A DNA stretch of 64,000 nt from Leadbetterella sp035299025 (lineage in GTDB: Bacteria > Bacteroidota > Bacteroidia > Cytophagales > Spirosomataceae), in assembly GCA_035299025.1 (NCBI GenBank), contig DATGXK010000016.1, positions 186,001-250,000 on the forward strand, read 5' to 3'. Both the position numbers and the translations under genes were made by a program. The notes under the pieces are model-generated. The model was not told where the DNA came from, made no database searches, and saw only the letters and a program-made list of their open reading frames with translations. Below, one piece after another: positions 1 to 8,390 of this stretch; position 1 is the stretch's first letter, and each line of letters opens with the position of its first letter.

Positions 1-1467
1 AATATCATTACCAAAAAAATAATTAGAAACTCTGTGTCGGCCAATTTGGGGCTAGGTTCATTCGGTTCAAAAAATGCAGGTCTTAGTTCGGGCTTTATTT
101 TTAAACAAAATAGTGCTTCCTTGTCATTAGAGCATCTGGATAGCGATGGTTATATTACAAATACGGCTTTCAAGAAACAAACTGTCTCCGCCAATTTGGG
201 CCGAATTTATAGTAAGGGTTCTCTGGATTTGACTTTTGGAGCTATGGACAACCATTTTGGAGCTTCAAATTTTTATCATCCTAAGTTCTATAAACAATAT
301 GAAGAAGTCGATAGCCGGTTAATTAATTTGGCTTGGAAACATAGATTTACTCAAAAATTAAGTAGCATTTTCATGGTAAATCATAGAACCCATCATGATT
401 TATACGATTTTGACGATTACTTAGGTGCGAAGAAGTTTAGCTCTATTAATTTCCATAAAACCGCTGTTTTGGATGTCGAGTGGAAATTTAAGTGGGACAA
501 TAAGTTGGGTCAAACGGCTTTCGGTGCAGAGTATCGCCAAGAAAATGTACTTTCCAATCGTTTAGGAGATAATTTCAGTGAACCGCAGCTTGTTGATGCT
601 GACTTATATCCCAATGTTTTTTATAACAAATCAAAGACCAGAGACAATTTAAGTTTTTTTGGAGAACATCAGAAAAAATGGAAAAAGTATAGTCTTTCGG
701 CTGGCACATTGGCCAATTATAACTCTCAATTTGGTTTGGCATTTTATCCGGGAATAGACCTCAGTTATTTTTCTGGTCAAAATTCCACTTTTTATGCCTC
801 AGCCAATCGTTCGCTCAGATATCCAACTTTTACAGAACTGTACCTCAACACTTCTACTGTAAAAGCCGACCCAAATCTGAAACCCGAAAAAGCCTTAAGC
901 CTTGAATTGGGACATAAATATCAGTCAAAAGTATATTCAAGAGTAGTCTCTGTGTTTTATAGAAAAACCACGGATGCCATTGATAAGGTAAAAAGGCCTG
1001 AATTGGCCGTACCAACCATGGAAAACATTGATGACATAAACATGCTTGGTATCGAACTGAATCAGAATATTTTACTAGATAAATATGTGAAATTTCTAAA
1101 AAAACTAACGTTTAATTATGCTTTTCTAAAAGCTGACAGAAACGAGCAAGGATTTCAGTCGTTTTATACGCTTAACTATCTAAATCACAAGTTTTCGGCA
1201 GGGCTATTTTTGCAACCCATTAGGAACTCAAGCGTGGCCATTTGGTATACACATAAAAACCGTGCGGGCAATTATCACTGGGATGCAGCCTCACCTTTGC
1301 TGGCTTATCCTAAGGTTAATTTGTTGGATATCAGGCTTTCGCAACAATTGGGCAAAATCACTCTTTTTGTAGATGCGAATAATGTTTTTGACAAGACCTA
1401 TTTTGAGCACGGCTTTGTGCAATTGCCTGGAAGATGGATGACAGCTGGAATAAAAGCTGATTTTTAA
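1..1467 (+). CDS. TonB-dependent receptor, C-terminal part (cut by window start)
   Basis: The reading frame is open from base 1, so the gene begins outside the window; the GTG at 34 is internal. What remains is about 488 residues of alternating aromatic/polar beta-strands typical of an outer-membrane TonB-dependent transporter barrel. Recognisable family features are the RYPTFTELY segment followed by a NLKPEKALSLELG stretch, which is the conserved late-barrel motif of these receptors, and a C-terminus ending in Phe as expected for BAM-assembled barrels. The plug and TonB box are not visible. Substrate cannot be told: cobalamin/iron-type receptors share this ending. It is 53 bp upstream of queD, which has its own promoter-like element. 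Confidence 0.85.
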   Translation, partial: NIITKKIIRNSVSANLGLGSFGSKNAGLSSGFIFKQNSASLSLEHLDSDGYITNTAFKKQTVSANLGRIYSKGSLDLTFGAMDNHFGASNFYHPKFYKQYEEVDSRLINLAWKHRFTQKLSSIFMVNHRTHHDLYDFDDYLGAKKFSSINFHKTAVLDVEWKFKWDNKLGQTAFGAEYRQENVLSNRLGDNFSEPQLVDADLYPNVFYNKSKTRDNLSFFGEHQKKWKKYSLSAGTLANYNSQFGLAFYPGIDLSYFSGQNSTFYASANRSLRYPTFTELYLNTSTVKADPNLKPEKALSLELGHKYQSKVYSRVVSVFYRKTTDAIDKVKRPELAVPTMENIDDINMLGIELNQNILLDKYVKFLKKLTFNYAFLKADRNEQGFQSFYTLNYLNHKFSAGLFLQPIRNSSVAIWYTHKNRAGNYHWDAASPLLAYPKVNLLDIRLSQQLGKITLFVDANNVFDKTYFEHGFVQLPGRWMTAGIKADF

Positions 1468-1489
1468 TATAATTTTAAGAATTTGATGG

Positions 1490-1497
1490 TAATTTTG
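1490..1497 (+). promoter_or_regulatory. Bacteroidota -7 element for queD-lpxB
   Basis: TAATTTTG matches the Bacteroidota sigma-A -7 consensus TAnnTTTG and lies 23 bp before the queD start codon. No good -33 TTTG is seen at the usual distance, so this is a consensus match only. Confidence 0.45.
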
Positions 1498-1520
1498 CAC
1501 CGTGAACAATACTTACAAGG

Positions 1521-1931
1521 ATGATTCAGGTCACTAGAAGAGAGACTTTTAATGCAGCACATAGACTTTATAATCCGAAATGGAGTAAAGAAAAGAACTT
1601 TGAGATATTTGGGCCATGCTCTCGTGTTCATGGTCACAACTGGGAACTTTTTGTGTCTGTTGAGGGAGAAGTGGAGGAAGATACAGGTTTTGTAATTGAC
1701 TTAAAGATACTTCGTGATGTAATGCGTGAGCACATCATTGATAAAGTTGATCATACTTATCTCAACGAGGATGTAGATTTTTTGGCGGGACAACTACCAA
1801 GTACGGAGAATTTTGCAATAGCCATTTGGAAGATTTTGCAGCCTATATTGAAAAACAATCATGGGGTAGATTTGTGTAAAATCAAGCTGACCGAAACAGA
1901 CAACCATTTCGTGGAATATTATGGTAAATAA
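1521..1931 (+). CDS. queD: 6-carboxytetrahydropterin synthase (QueD/PTPS family)
   Basis: Converts 7,8-dihydroneopterin triphosphate to 6-carboxytetrahydropterin, the second step of queuosine (7-deazaguanine) synthesis for tRNA modification. The 136-residue length fits the family. Zinc ligands are His14 (FNAAHRL) and His37/His39 (HGHNW); Cys33 in GPCSRVHGH is the catalytic cysteine; Asp77-His78 (KVDHTYLN) and Glu125 (LTETD) complete the site. The ATG at 1521 follows an AAGG ribosome site closely. The gene ends 9 bp before lpxB, so the two are probably cotranscribed. A eukaryote-type pyruvoyl-tetrahydropterin synthase role is less likely in a bacterium, but the subfamily is assigned from motif only. 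Confidence 0.88.
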   Translation: MIQVTRRETFNAAHRLYNPKWSKEKNFEIFGPCSRVHGHNWELFVSVEGEVEEDTGFVIDLKILRDVMREHIIDKVDHTYLNEDVDFLAGQLPSTENFAIAIWKILQPILKNNHGVDLCKIKLTETDNHFVEYYGK

Positions 1932-1940
1932 GTATTTCTC

Positions 1941-3035
1941 ATGAAATATTTTATTGTAGCCGGCGAAAAATCTGGTGATATGCACGCCGCCAATCTATGT
2001 TTGGAATTGGTGAAATTGAGACCAAATGCCGAAATGACAGGGTGGGGAGGAGAAAAGATGGAGGCTGCGGGAGTAAATATCCTCAAAAATTACAGAGAGC
2101 TTGCATTTATGGGTTTTTGGGAGGTAATCAAAAATCTCTCGACCATTTTGGGTTTTTTCAAATTGGCAAAAAAACAAATTAGAGACTTCAATCCCGATGT
2201 GGTTATTTTGGTAGATTATGCTGGTTTTAATCTGAAGTTAGCAAAATGGGCCAAAAATGAAGGTTTTAAGGTGGTTTATTACATCGCACCTAAGGCTTGG
2301 GCTTGGAGGGCTTCAAGGGCCGAAACCATCAAAAAGTACGTCGATTTACTGTTGGTTATATTTCCTTTTGAAAAAGCTTTCTTTGAAAAATATGGCATAA
2401 ATACACGTTTTGTGGGCAACCCACTTTTTGATGAAATTGCTAAGTTCCAAGCAAATCCAAAATTCAGAGAAGAAAATGGACTCGCCAATAAGCGAATCGT
2501 TGCCTTATTGCCAGGAAGCAGAAAGCAGGAAATAGAAAATATGTTGGGTTTGATGTTAAACCTTACTAAAGAATATGCTGATATACAGTGGGTTGTGGCT
2601 GGTATTTCGAATTTTGACACTGGCTTTTATACAATGCATGGTGGAGATTTTAAAGTGATTTTTGACCAAACTTATGACTTGCTCGCGGTCGCTGATGCAG
2701 CCGTAGTAACCTCTGGAACTGCCACTTTGGAGACTGCACTTTTTAAAGTTCCTCAAGTGGTAGTGTATAAGACCAGTAATTTTAGTTATCAAATAGCCAA
2801 GAGATTGGTGAAGATTAAATACATATCTTTGGTAAATTTGGTCGCTCAAAAGCAAGTGGTCAAAGAACTTATTCAGGATGAATATTCTTTAAAGAATGCA
2901 AAAAATGAACTCGAAAAGCTGCTTTTTGATAATAAATGTAGGGATAAACAGTTAATGGAATACAATGGCATAATAGAAACTTTGGGAACAACGAAGGCTT
3001 CTGAAAACGCCGCTTTAGAAATACTTAAATTGTGA
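1941..3035 (+). CDS. lpxB: Lipid-A-disaccharide synthase
   Basis: Glycosyltransferase (GT19) that joins UDP-2,3-diacylglucosamine and lipid X into the lipid A disaccharide on the inner face of the cytoplasmic membrane. The 364-residue protein opens with the family hallmark AGEKSGDMHAANL, followed by the GGEKMEAAG and ELAFMGFWEV segments, the PKAWAWR motif near residue 116, and the LLPGSRKQEIE nucleotide-sugar motif near residues 189-200. A TSGTATLETAL segment near residue 257 forms the UDP pocket. Start ATG lies 9 bp after queD. It is a clear Gram-negative envelope marker; no other lpx gene is in the window. Confidence 0.95.
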   Translation: MKYFIVAGEKSGDMHAANLCLELVKLRPNAEMTGWGGEKMEAAGVNILKNYRELAFMGFWEVIKNLSTILGFFKLAKKQIRDFNPDVVILVDYAGFNLKLAKWAKNEGFKVVYYIAPKAWAWRASRAETIKKYVDLLLVIFPFEKAFFEKYGINTRFVGNPLFDEIAKFQANPKFREENGLANKRIVALLPGSRKQEIENMLGLMLNLTKEYADIQWVVAGISNFDTGFYTMHGGDFKVIFDQTYDLLAVADAAVVTSGTATLETALFKVPQVVVYKTSNFSYQIAKRLVKIKYISLVNLVAQKQVVKELIQDEYSLKNAKNELEKLLFDNKCRDKQLMEYNGIIETLGTTKASENAALEILKL

Positions 3036-3042
3036 AATAAGA

Positions 3043-3522
3043 ATGAAGAAATTATTGGTTTTGTTTTTGGGATTGATTTTGATAGTTGCATGTAAGAAAG
3101 ATGAGGTTGCCGTAGAAAAAACTACTTTGGAGTATTTAACGGGTACAACCTCTAAGAAGTGGAAAGTAACGGAGGGTATGGTGAAATTGGGTGAAACTTC
3201 TATCAATTTGGTGGCAAATCAGCCTCCATGTGTTACGGACAATATTTTGGTTCTGAATTCCAACAAAACATACGAATTGAACGAGGGTGCCTCTAAATGT
3301 GATCCATCAAAAGATCCTGATTTGATCATAAAGGCCAATTGGACCTTGGTAGAGGAACCCAAAGCCATCACCATCGATAAGTTTATTTTCTTGGGCTATG
3401 TGCTCGAAAATTCAAAATTCGTGATTTCAAGTATCAATGATAATCAATTTATTGGACAAACGGATGTTACGCTAAATGGCAAAACTTATCAAGCTAACAT
3501 TACTTTTTCGGTAGTTAATTGA
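3043..3522 (+). CDS. Small lipoprotein, lipocalin-like, unknown function
   Basis: A 159-residue exported protein. The N-terminus MKKLLVLFLGLILIVAC is a type II signal peptide with a lipobox ending at Cys17, so the mature protein should be lipid-anchored. The rest is predicted mostly beta: a TTSKKWKVT start, a CVTDNILVLNSNKTYELNEG segment and repeated strands, resembling the lipocalin-like lipoproteins that are common and uncharacterised in Bacteroidota. It starts 7 bp after lpxB and could be the last gene of the queD-lpxB transcript. I do not recognise a specific family. Confidence 0.7.
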   Translation: MKKLLVLFLGLILIVACKKDEVAVEKTTLEYLTGTTSKKWKVTEGMVKLGETSINLVANQPPCVTDNILVLNSNKTYELNEGASKCDPSKDPDLIIKANWTLVEEPKAITIDKFIFLGYVLENSKFVISSINDNQFIGQTDVTLNGKTYQANITFSVVN

Positions 3523-3554
3523 TATCAATAATTAATATTTGTTCTAAATAACCG

Positions 3555-3578
3555 AACACAATTGCTTAATTTTGTGTT
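3555..3578 (+). promoter_or_regulatory. sufB promoter element within an inverted repeat
   Basis: TAATTTTG at 3567-3574 fits the TAnnTTTG -7 consensus. It sits inside a perfect 7-bp dyad, AACACAA (3555-3561) and TTGTGTT (3572-3578), separated by 10 bp, about 30 bp before the sufB start. The geometry suits a homodimeric repressor covering the promoter, for instance an Rrf2-type iron-sulphur sensor, but no regulator is encoded nearby and the assignment is inference. Confidence 0.35.
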
Positions 3579-3606
3579 AGAAAAACAAACTGAACGATCT
3601 TTTTAG

Positions 3607-5052
3607 ATGAGCAAAGACATGGATTTGTTGGAGGAATTAACCACCTCCGACTATAAATATGGTTTTTATACGGATATCGAAGCTGACGAAGCTCCTCCTG
3701 GACTAAGCGAGGACATAGTTAGATTTATTTCTGCAAAAAAGAAAGAGCCAGAATGGATGCTTGAATGGAGATTGCAAGCTTACAGAGAGTGGATTAAGAT
3801 GACAGAGCCTTCTTGGCCCAATGTACATTACACCAAACCTGATTTTCAAGCTATTAAATACTATTCTGCACCAAAGCAAAAGGTTACGATAAACAGTTTG
3901 GACGAAATAGACCCAGAATTGCGTAGGACTTTTGAGCGTTTGGGTATTTCACTTAAAGAGCAAGAACGTTTGAGTGGTGTTGCCGTGGATGCAGTTATTG
4001 ACTCCGTTTCTGTGGCCACCACTTTCCGTGAAAAACTTCTCGAAATGGGAATCATTTTCTGCTCCATTTCTGAGGCGGTGCATAATTATCCTGATCTTAT
4101 TAAAAAATACATTGGTTCGGTAGTTCCGGTTAAAGATAATTTTTATGCTGCTCTAAATTCAGCGGTTTTCTCTGACGGATCTTTCTGTTATATTCCAAAG
4201 GGCGTACGTTGTCCTATGGAACTTTCTACTTATTTTAGAATAAACGCAGCAGGAACAGGTCAGTTTGAGAGAACACTTATCATTGCGGATGAAGGTGCCT
4301 ATGTGAGTTATTTGGAAGGTTGCACAGCACCTAGTAGAGATGAGAATCAATTGCACGCAGCGGTGGTGGAGATTTTTACGCACGAAAATGCCGAGGTAAA
4401 ATACTCAACTGTACAAAACTGGTATCCAGGCGATAAAGAAGGAAAAGGCGGGGTGTATAATTTTGTGACCAAAAGAGGTATTTGTTTTGGAGACAATTCG
4501 AAAATTTCTTGGACACAAGTAGAAACAGGTTCTGCTGTAACTTGGAAATATCCTTCGGTAATATTAAAAGGTGACAACTCCATTGGCGAGTTTTATTCGG
4601 TGGCTGTTACGAATAACTACCAACAAGCTGATACAGGTACAAAAATGATTCACCTGGGCAAAAACACCAAAAGTAGAATCGTTTCGAAAGGTATTTCAGC
4701 TGGTAGAAGCCAGAATTCATATAGAGGTTTGGTAGAGATTTCGAAAAGAGCTACAAACGCACGTAATTACTCTCAGTGTGATTCAATGCTCTTAGGAGAC
4801 AGGTGTGGAGCTCATACCTTCCCGTATATTGAGTGCAATAATTCTACTGCCACGGTTGAACACGAGGCTACAACCTCAAAAATTGGTGAGGACCAGTTGT
4901 TTTACTGTAACCAACGTGGGATAGATTCGGAGACGGCCGTTGCATTGATTATTAATGGATATGCCAAAGAAGTACTTAATCAACTTCCTATGGAATTTGC
5001 GGTAGAAGCTCAGAAGTTGTTGGCCATATCGCTAGAAGGTTCGGTAGGTTGA
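3607..5052 (+). CDS. sufB: Fe-S cluster assembly scaffold SufB
   Basis: Scaffold subunit of the SufBCD complex that builds Fe-S clusters in the cytoplasm. The 481-residue length and the collinear beta-helix core match bacterial SufB. Visible family segments include YIPKGVRCPMELSTYFRIN, SYLEGCTAP, GISAGRSQNSYRGLVEI, the Cys-containing YSQCDSMLLGDRCGAHT and the C-terminal EHEATTSKIGEDQLFY, which carries conserved Glu/His residues of the assembly site. In most Bacteroidota sufC, sufD and sufS follow directly; here a terminator and a toxin-antitoxin pair follow instead, so the partners must lie elsewhere or have been separated. Confidence 0.96.
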   Translation: MSKDMDLLEELTTSDYKYGFYTDIEADEAPPGLSEDIVRFISAKKKEPEWMLEWRLQAYREWIKMTEPSWPNVHYTKPDFQAIKYYSAPKQKVTINSLDEIDPELRRTFERLGISLKEQERLSGVAVDAVIDSVSVATTFREKLLEMGIIFCSISEAVHNYPDLIKKYIGSVVPVKDNFYAALNSAVFSDGSFCYIPKGVRCPMELSTYFRINAAGTGQFERTLIIADEGAYVSYLEGCTAPSRDENQLHAAVVEIFTHENAEVKYSTVQNWYPGDKEGKGGVYNFVTKRGICFGDNSKISWTQVETGSAVTWKYPSVILKGDNSIGEFYSVAVTNNYQQADTGTKMIHLGKNTKSRIVSKGISAGRSQNSYRGLVEISKRATNARNYSQCDSMLLGDRCGAHTFPYIECNNSTATVEHEATTSKIGEDQLFYCNQRGIDSETAVALIINGYAKEVLNQLPMEFAVEAQKLLAISLEGSVG

Positions 5053-5077
5053 TTTTTTTTCAAAAATATTTTCTCTT

Positions 5078-5104
5078 AAAGCCACCTTCTGGTGGCTTTT
5101 TTAT
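5078..5104 (+). terminator. Rho-independent terminator of sufB
   Basis: AAAGCCACC (5078-5086), loop TTCT, GGTGGCTTT (5091-5099) and a following T-run. A perfect 9-bp stem just 26 bp after the sufB stop codon ends its transcript before the toxin-antitoxin genes. Confidence 0.85.
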
Positions 5105-5153
5105 TGATAAGGAAATTATCGGACAAAATGTTTTTTATTTAAGACAAAAGTCG

Positions 5154-5161
5154 TATATTTG
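5154..5161 (+). promoter_or_regulatory. -7 element of the RES/Xre operon
   Basis: TATATTTG matches TAnnTTTG and lies 19 bp before the ATG at 5181, downstream of the sufB terminator. It supports independent transcription of the toxin-antitoxin pair and excludes the longer upstream start at 5049, which would have to be translated across the terminator. Confidence 0.45.
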
Positions 5162-5180
5162 GGTATTCAAAAATGAGGTT

Positions 5181-5612
5181 ATGGGATTATTTGTGGTTGA
5201 AGACGTTCAATATACTTATGGGTCAACACCCAAAGAAAGGTCTGTTTTGGATATAATAAAGTCTGTCAGAGAAGGCATGAAGTATGATAGTTTCGCAATT
5301 TTATCACTAAAAATGCCCTTTACTATATCCGAATGGTCAAGTTTTTTACATGTTTCAGAAAGAACGATGCTTCGCTACAAGAATGATAATTTGTCATTTG
5401 ATGCTTTGCAAACTGATAAAATTTATCAGTTATCTATGATTTATGAAAAAGGGCTTTCGGTTTTTGGAGAGAAAGTTTATTTTGATGTTTGGCTAAATAC
5501 CCAAAATGTGGCCTTAGGAGGTTTGAAACCCAAAGATTTGTTGGATAATTCGTTTGGTATAGGCCTTGTAAGTGATGAGTTGATAAGGATCGAGCATGGT
5601 GTATTGGCATGA
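5181..5612 (+). CDS. Xre/MbcA/ParS-type antitoxin (DUF2384)
   Basis: A 143-residue antitoxin of the RES-Xre class. The N-terminal half carries a divergent helix-turn-helix (FTISEWSSFLHVSERTMLRYK), the C-terminal half the toxin-binding MbcA/ParS domain with the characteristic DVWLNTQNVALGGLKPKDLLD segment. The start at 5181 (MGLFVVEDVQ) is preferred to 5049 because the longer version spans the sufB terminator and the TAnnTTTG element. The stop codon overlaps the toxin start (ATGA, 5609-5612), giving translational coupling. Known family members bind their own promoter and neutralise the RES toxin; autoregulation here is inferred. Confidence 0.88.
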   Translation: MGLFVVEDVQYTYGSTPKERSVLDIIKSVREGMKYDSFAILSLKMPFTISEWSSFLHVSERTMLRYKNDNLSFDALQTDKIYQLSMIYEKGLSVFGEKVYFDVWLNTQNVALGGLKPKDLLDNSFGIGLVSDELIRIEHGVLA

Positions 5613-6067
5613 TAGTTTTTAGATTAAGTAAGGCACCATTTGCTCATGACTTAACAGGAAGAGGAGCAGAGCTTGCTGGAGGAAGATGGAATAGTAAGGG
5701 CCTACCAATGCTTTATACTGGAGCTTCAAGAGCTCTTTGTACCGCTGAGGTGGCGGTCCACACTCCGCTGGGAATCCTACCAAAGGACTTTGTAATAGTG
5801 GAAATAGAAATTCCTGAAGACTCAATGCAAGCCATTGAACTATCAGAATTACCCAGTAATTGGAGAGAGTTTCCACATTTGGGATCTACCAAAACAATTG
5901 GAGATTCATTTCTTAAAAGAAACGCATTTCTAGTTTTGAAAGTACCTTCAGCGGTTGTTCAAGGTGACTATAATTATCTCGTTAATCTTTTTCATGCTGA
6001 TTTTCAGAAAGTTAAAATCATTTCGAAAATGACATTCGAATTCGATAGAAGGCTCTTCACCAGATAA
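5609..6067 (+). CDS. RES-domain toxin
   Basis: A 152-residue RES family protein, expected to break down NAD+ in the cytoplasm when free of antitoxin. Family residues are present: Arg5, Gly17-Arg18-Gly19, the GGRWNSKG loop (Arg26-Trp27-Asn28), Tyr36 in MLYTG, Glu47 in CTAEVAVH, Ser114 in VPSAVV and Asn122 in YNYLVN. The length is normal and no catalytic residue appears lost, so the toxin should be active. It overlaps the antitoxin by 4 bp and ends 2 bp from the convergent methyltransferase gene. Confidence 0.9.
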   Translation: MIVFRLSKAPFAHDLTGRGAELAGGRWNSKGLPMLYTGASRALCTAEVAVHTPLGILPKDFVIVEIEIPEDSMQAIELSELPSNWREFPHLGSTKTIGDSFLKRNAFLVLKVPSAVVQGDYNYLVNLFHADFQKVKIISKMTFEFDRRLFTR

Positions 6068-6069
6068 TC

Positions 6070-6693
6070 CTAGGCCACCAGTTTGCCAGTCATAATCATC
6101 GATTTCCAAAAATACGAAAATCTCCCACAGCCATAAAAACCTGTAGGTTTGAATCCGTTCATTTCTAGAAGTATTCGCAATGTCCGTCTTGACCAGAACT
6201 TTATATGCCCACCTTCCCAATGTACAGTGAAATGGTCATCAAGCTTATTGGTTATGCTCAAAACTAGATTTTTGAGATAACCATGATAAGGTGTTGATAG
6301 CAAAATTTCGCCATCAGGTTTAAGGCAAATCCGACAGAATTTCATGAAGGCATGCGGTGAATACAAGTGTTCTATCACCTCGGTAGAAATTATCAAATCA
6401 AATTTTTTAATGGGCATTACGGCGGGTAAAGTCATTTTTTCAAAATCTGTGATAAAAAAACGATTTGGATTGACTTTGTTGGCAAACTCTATTCCGCCAT
6501 GCGATGCGTCTACACCATAAACATCATAGCCCATGTCAATTAAGGTATTGGCAATGGAGCCGTTTCCGCAACCAACATCTAAGATTTTTAGGTCTTTTCG
6601 GTTATTTAAAACCCTCAAAATTGGGGTTAATAAATATGACTCCGTCAACAGAGGTTTTTCGTCCTCAAAGTAATAGTCTTTTAGGTTATACAT
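6070..6693 (-). CDS. Class I SAM-dependent methyltransferase
   Basis: A 207-residue methyltransferase of the UbiG-like superfamily. The S-adenosylmethionine site is seen in motif I, DVGCGNG at residues 39-45, with the acidic strand-2 residue in GVDAS and a post-I FDLIISTEVIEHLYSP segment. The C-terminal GGHIKFWSRRTLRILLEMNGF is typical of small-molecule or sugar-modifying members of this group. The substrate cannot be told; no quinone or polysaccharide genes are adjacent. The stop faces the RES toxin stop with only 2 bp between. Confidence 0.85.
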   Translation of the reverse strand: MYNLKDYYFEDEKPLLTESYLLTPILRVLNNRKDLKILDVGCGNGSIANTLIDMGYDVYGVDASHGGIEFANKVNPNRFFITDFEKMTLPAVMPIKKFDLIISTEVIEHLYSPHAFMKFCRICLKPDGEILLSTPYHGYLKNLVLSITNKLDDHFTVHWEGGHIKFWSRRTLRILLEMNGFKPTGFYGCGRFSYFWKSMIMTGKLVA

Positions 6694-6839
6694 TATAGTT
6701 TGTTAGTCTAGATTACTCTAGTGAGATTAGGTTAGGTATGCAAGTTATATAAAAAAACTATAACTGAAAAAAGGTAGAGCCTGATATCTAAATCTTTGTT
6801 AAGAATGGTTTTAATAATTTCGGAAAAGAATGTTTCATT

Positions 6840-7595
6840 TTAGTGAATATAGCTGCCTGCATTGAAATCTATCGTACTCCCGGTGGCATGATCCATGAGG
6901 CCGGCGGCTATTAGCGTAACAATGGGCGAAATGTGCTCAGGTTGGGTGATTTCTTTAAGAGAAGATTCATTTATGAGACTTTCTTCACCGTTTGTAGCTA
7001 TAAAATCAGCTGCCATTGGTGTTTTTGTAAAGCCAGGAGCTAGTATAAAAGACTTAATACCATACTGTCCAAAGGAACGAGCTACAGATCTGGCAAGAGA
7101 AACCACTGCCCCTTTTGAGGCCGCATAGGCTAGGTAATCTTCGGTTTCGCCTCTAAAAGCCGCTCTCGATGCAATATAGATCATTCTTCCGCCTTGGTTT
7201 TCTTTGAAATGATTTAAGCCCAACTTCGTCATGAGAGCAACTGCATGAAGGTTGGTGTTCATGGTAGTGTGCCAGATTTTGATCCAATCTTCAGAGGGCT
7301 GATTGATGGCGTGTTCTTGAAATATACCCGCATTATGAACTATTAAATCTACATTTCCAAAAGATGCAATTACTTCATTGAAAAAAGCTATTACTTCTGC
7401 TTCTGAACTTAAATCGGCTTTGAATAGCCTGGAAGAGTTTCCTGATTTAAGTAATTGTTTGGCTCGGGTTTCATTAGAATTGTAGTGAATGGCCACCGTG
7501 GCTCCAGATGCAATCAGCGACCTCGCAATTTCAAATCCAATGCCGCTAGAGGCACCTGTTACAATTATTTTTTTATCTCTTAAATCTATTTGCAT
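6840..7595 (-). CDS. SDR family oxidoreductase
   Basis: A 251-residue classical short-chain dehydrogenase/reductase. The dinucleotide motif TGASSGIG is at residues 13-20, the HNAG motif near residue 88, catalytic Ser143 and Tyr157-x-x-x-Lys161 (YAASK). It is FabG-like in size and layout, but the sequence context gives no pathway, so substrate is open. It is transcribed divergently from mtgA; its start codon abuts the mtgA -7 element, so the two promoters are packed together. Confidence 0.88.
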   Translation of the reverse strand: MQIDLRDKKIIVTGASSGIGFEIARSLIASGATVAIHYNSNETRAKQLLKSGNSSRLFKADLSSEAEVIAFFNEVIASFGNVDLIVHNAGIFQEHAINQPSEDWIKIWHTTMNTNLHAVALMTKLGLNHFKENQGGRMIYIASRAAFRGETEDYLAYAASKGAVVSLARSVARSFGQYGIKSFILAPGFTKTPMAADFIATNGEESLINESSLKEITQPEHISPIVTLIAAGLMDHATGSTIDFNAGSYIH

Positions 7596-7602
7596 ATTTT
7601 TG
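7595..7602 (+). promoter_or_regulatory. -7 element of mtgA
   Basis: TATTTTTG fits TAnnTTTG, 17 bp before the ATG at 7620. Transcription from here would start after the alternative ATG at 7590, so it supports the shorter mtgA protein. Confidence 0.4.
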
Positions 7603-7619
7603 TGAAAATTAAAAAATTG

Positions 7620-8390
7620 ATGGCCGGAAAGAATACCTATCGAAAACCTTCTCCAAAACCAAGTCCAAAAGTAGTTAAAAAGAGTTCTTTTTTTGTTACT
7701 ACGAAGAGACTACTATTTAGAGCTGTAAAATATTTTTTGGTGGTAACGGTAGGGAGTGTGGTTTTGTTTAAGTTTTTGCCGATTCCATTTACCTGGACCA
7801 TGATGGACCAGAAAGTAGCTTCTATTATGAGAGGTGAAGACTCCGAAATACATTATGCTTGGCGGTCTTATGATAATGTTTCTCGAGAAATGCACTTGGC
7901 TGTGGTGGCAGCGGAAGATCAGCTTTTTCCGGATCATTTTGGTTTTGATTTTAAGCATATGCAGATAGCTTATAAAAACAATTTGAAGGGGAAAAAAGTA
8001 AGAGGAGCGAGTACAATCAGCCAACAAGTGGCCAAAAATGTCTTTCTTTGGCAGGAAAGGAGCTATATCAGAAAAGCACTAGAGGTCTATTTTACATTCC
8101 TCATAGAAGTGATTTGGGGTAAACAAAGGATTTTGGAGGTTTATGTAAATGTTGCAGAAATGGGAAAAAATACATTTGGTGCCGAGGCCGCCGCACAGCA
8201 ATATTTCGACAAATCTGCTAAAAACTTGACAAGAGAACAAGCCGCAAAACTGGCGGCCATATTGCCGAGCCCAAGGAAATGGTCAGTCTCAAAACCAGGA
8301 CCTTATGTGAGCAGAAGAGTGCCAAAAATCACCAGACAAATGAGAGCTTTGGGTGGTACAGCCTACATTAAAGATTTGAGGAGTTTTTAA
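7620..8390 (+). CDS. mtgA: Monofunctional peptidoglycan glycosyltransferase
   Basis: GT51 enzyme that polymerises lipid II glycan strands in the periplasm without a transpeptidase domain. The 256-residue protein has a basic cytoplasmic head, one membrane anchor at about residues 36-54, then the GT51 signature: AAEDQLFPDHFGFD with catalytic Glu99, the RGASTISQQVAKN motif, the KALEVYFTFLIEVIWGKQRILEVYVN segment and a GAEAAAQQYF motif. The start at 7620 was chosen over 7590 because the latter overlaps the divergent SDR start and precedes the probable transcription start. The stop overlaps the convergent MmcQ gene by 4 bp. Confidence 0.92.
   Translation: MAGKNTYRKPSPKPSPKVVKKSSFFVTTKRLLFRAVKYFLVVTVGSVVLFKFLPIPFTWTMMDQKVASIMRGEDSEIHYAWRSYDNVSREMHLAVVAAEDQLFPDHFGFDFKHMQIAYKNNLKGKKVRGASTISQQVAKNVFLWQERSYIRKALEVYFTFLIEVIWGKQRILEVYVNVAEMGKNTFGAEAAAQQYFDKSAKNLTREQAAKLAAILPSPRKWSVSKPGPYVSRRVPKITRQMRALGGTAYIKDLRSF

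Noticed and set aside
5049..5180. Longer antitoxin start at 5049
   Set aside because: It overlaps the sufB stop and would run through the sufB terminator and the promoter of the toxin-antitoxin operon; the extra residues look non-coding.
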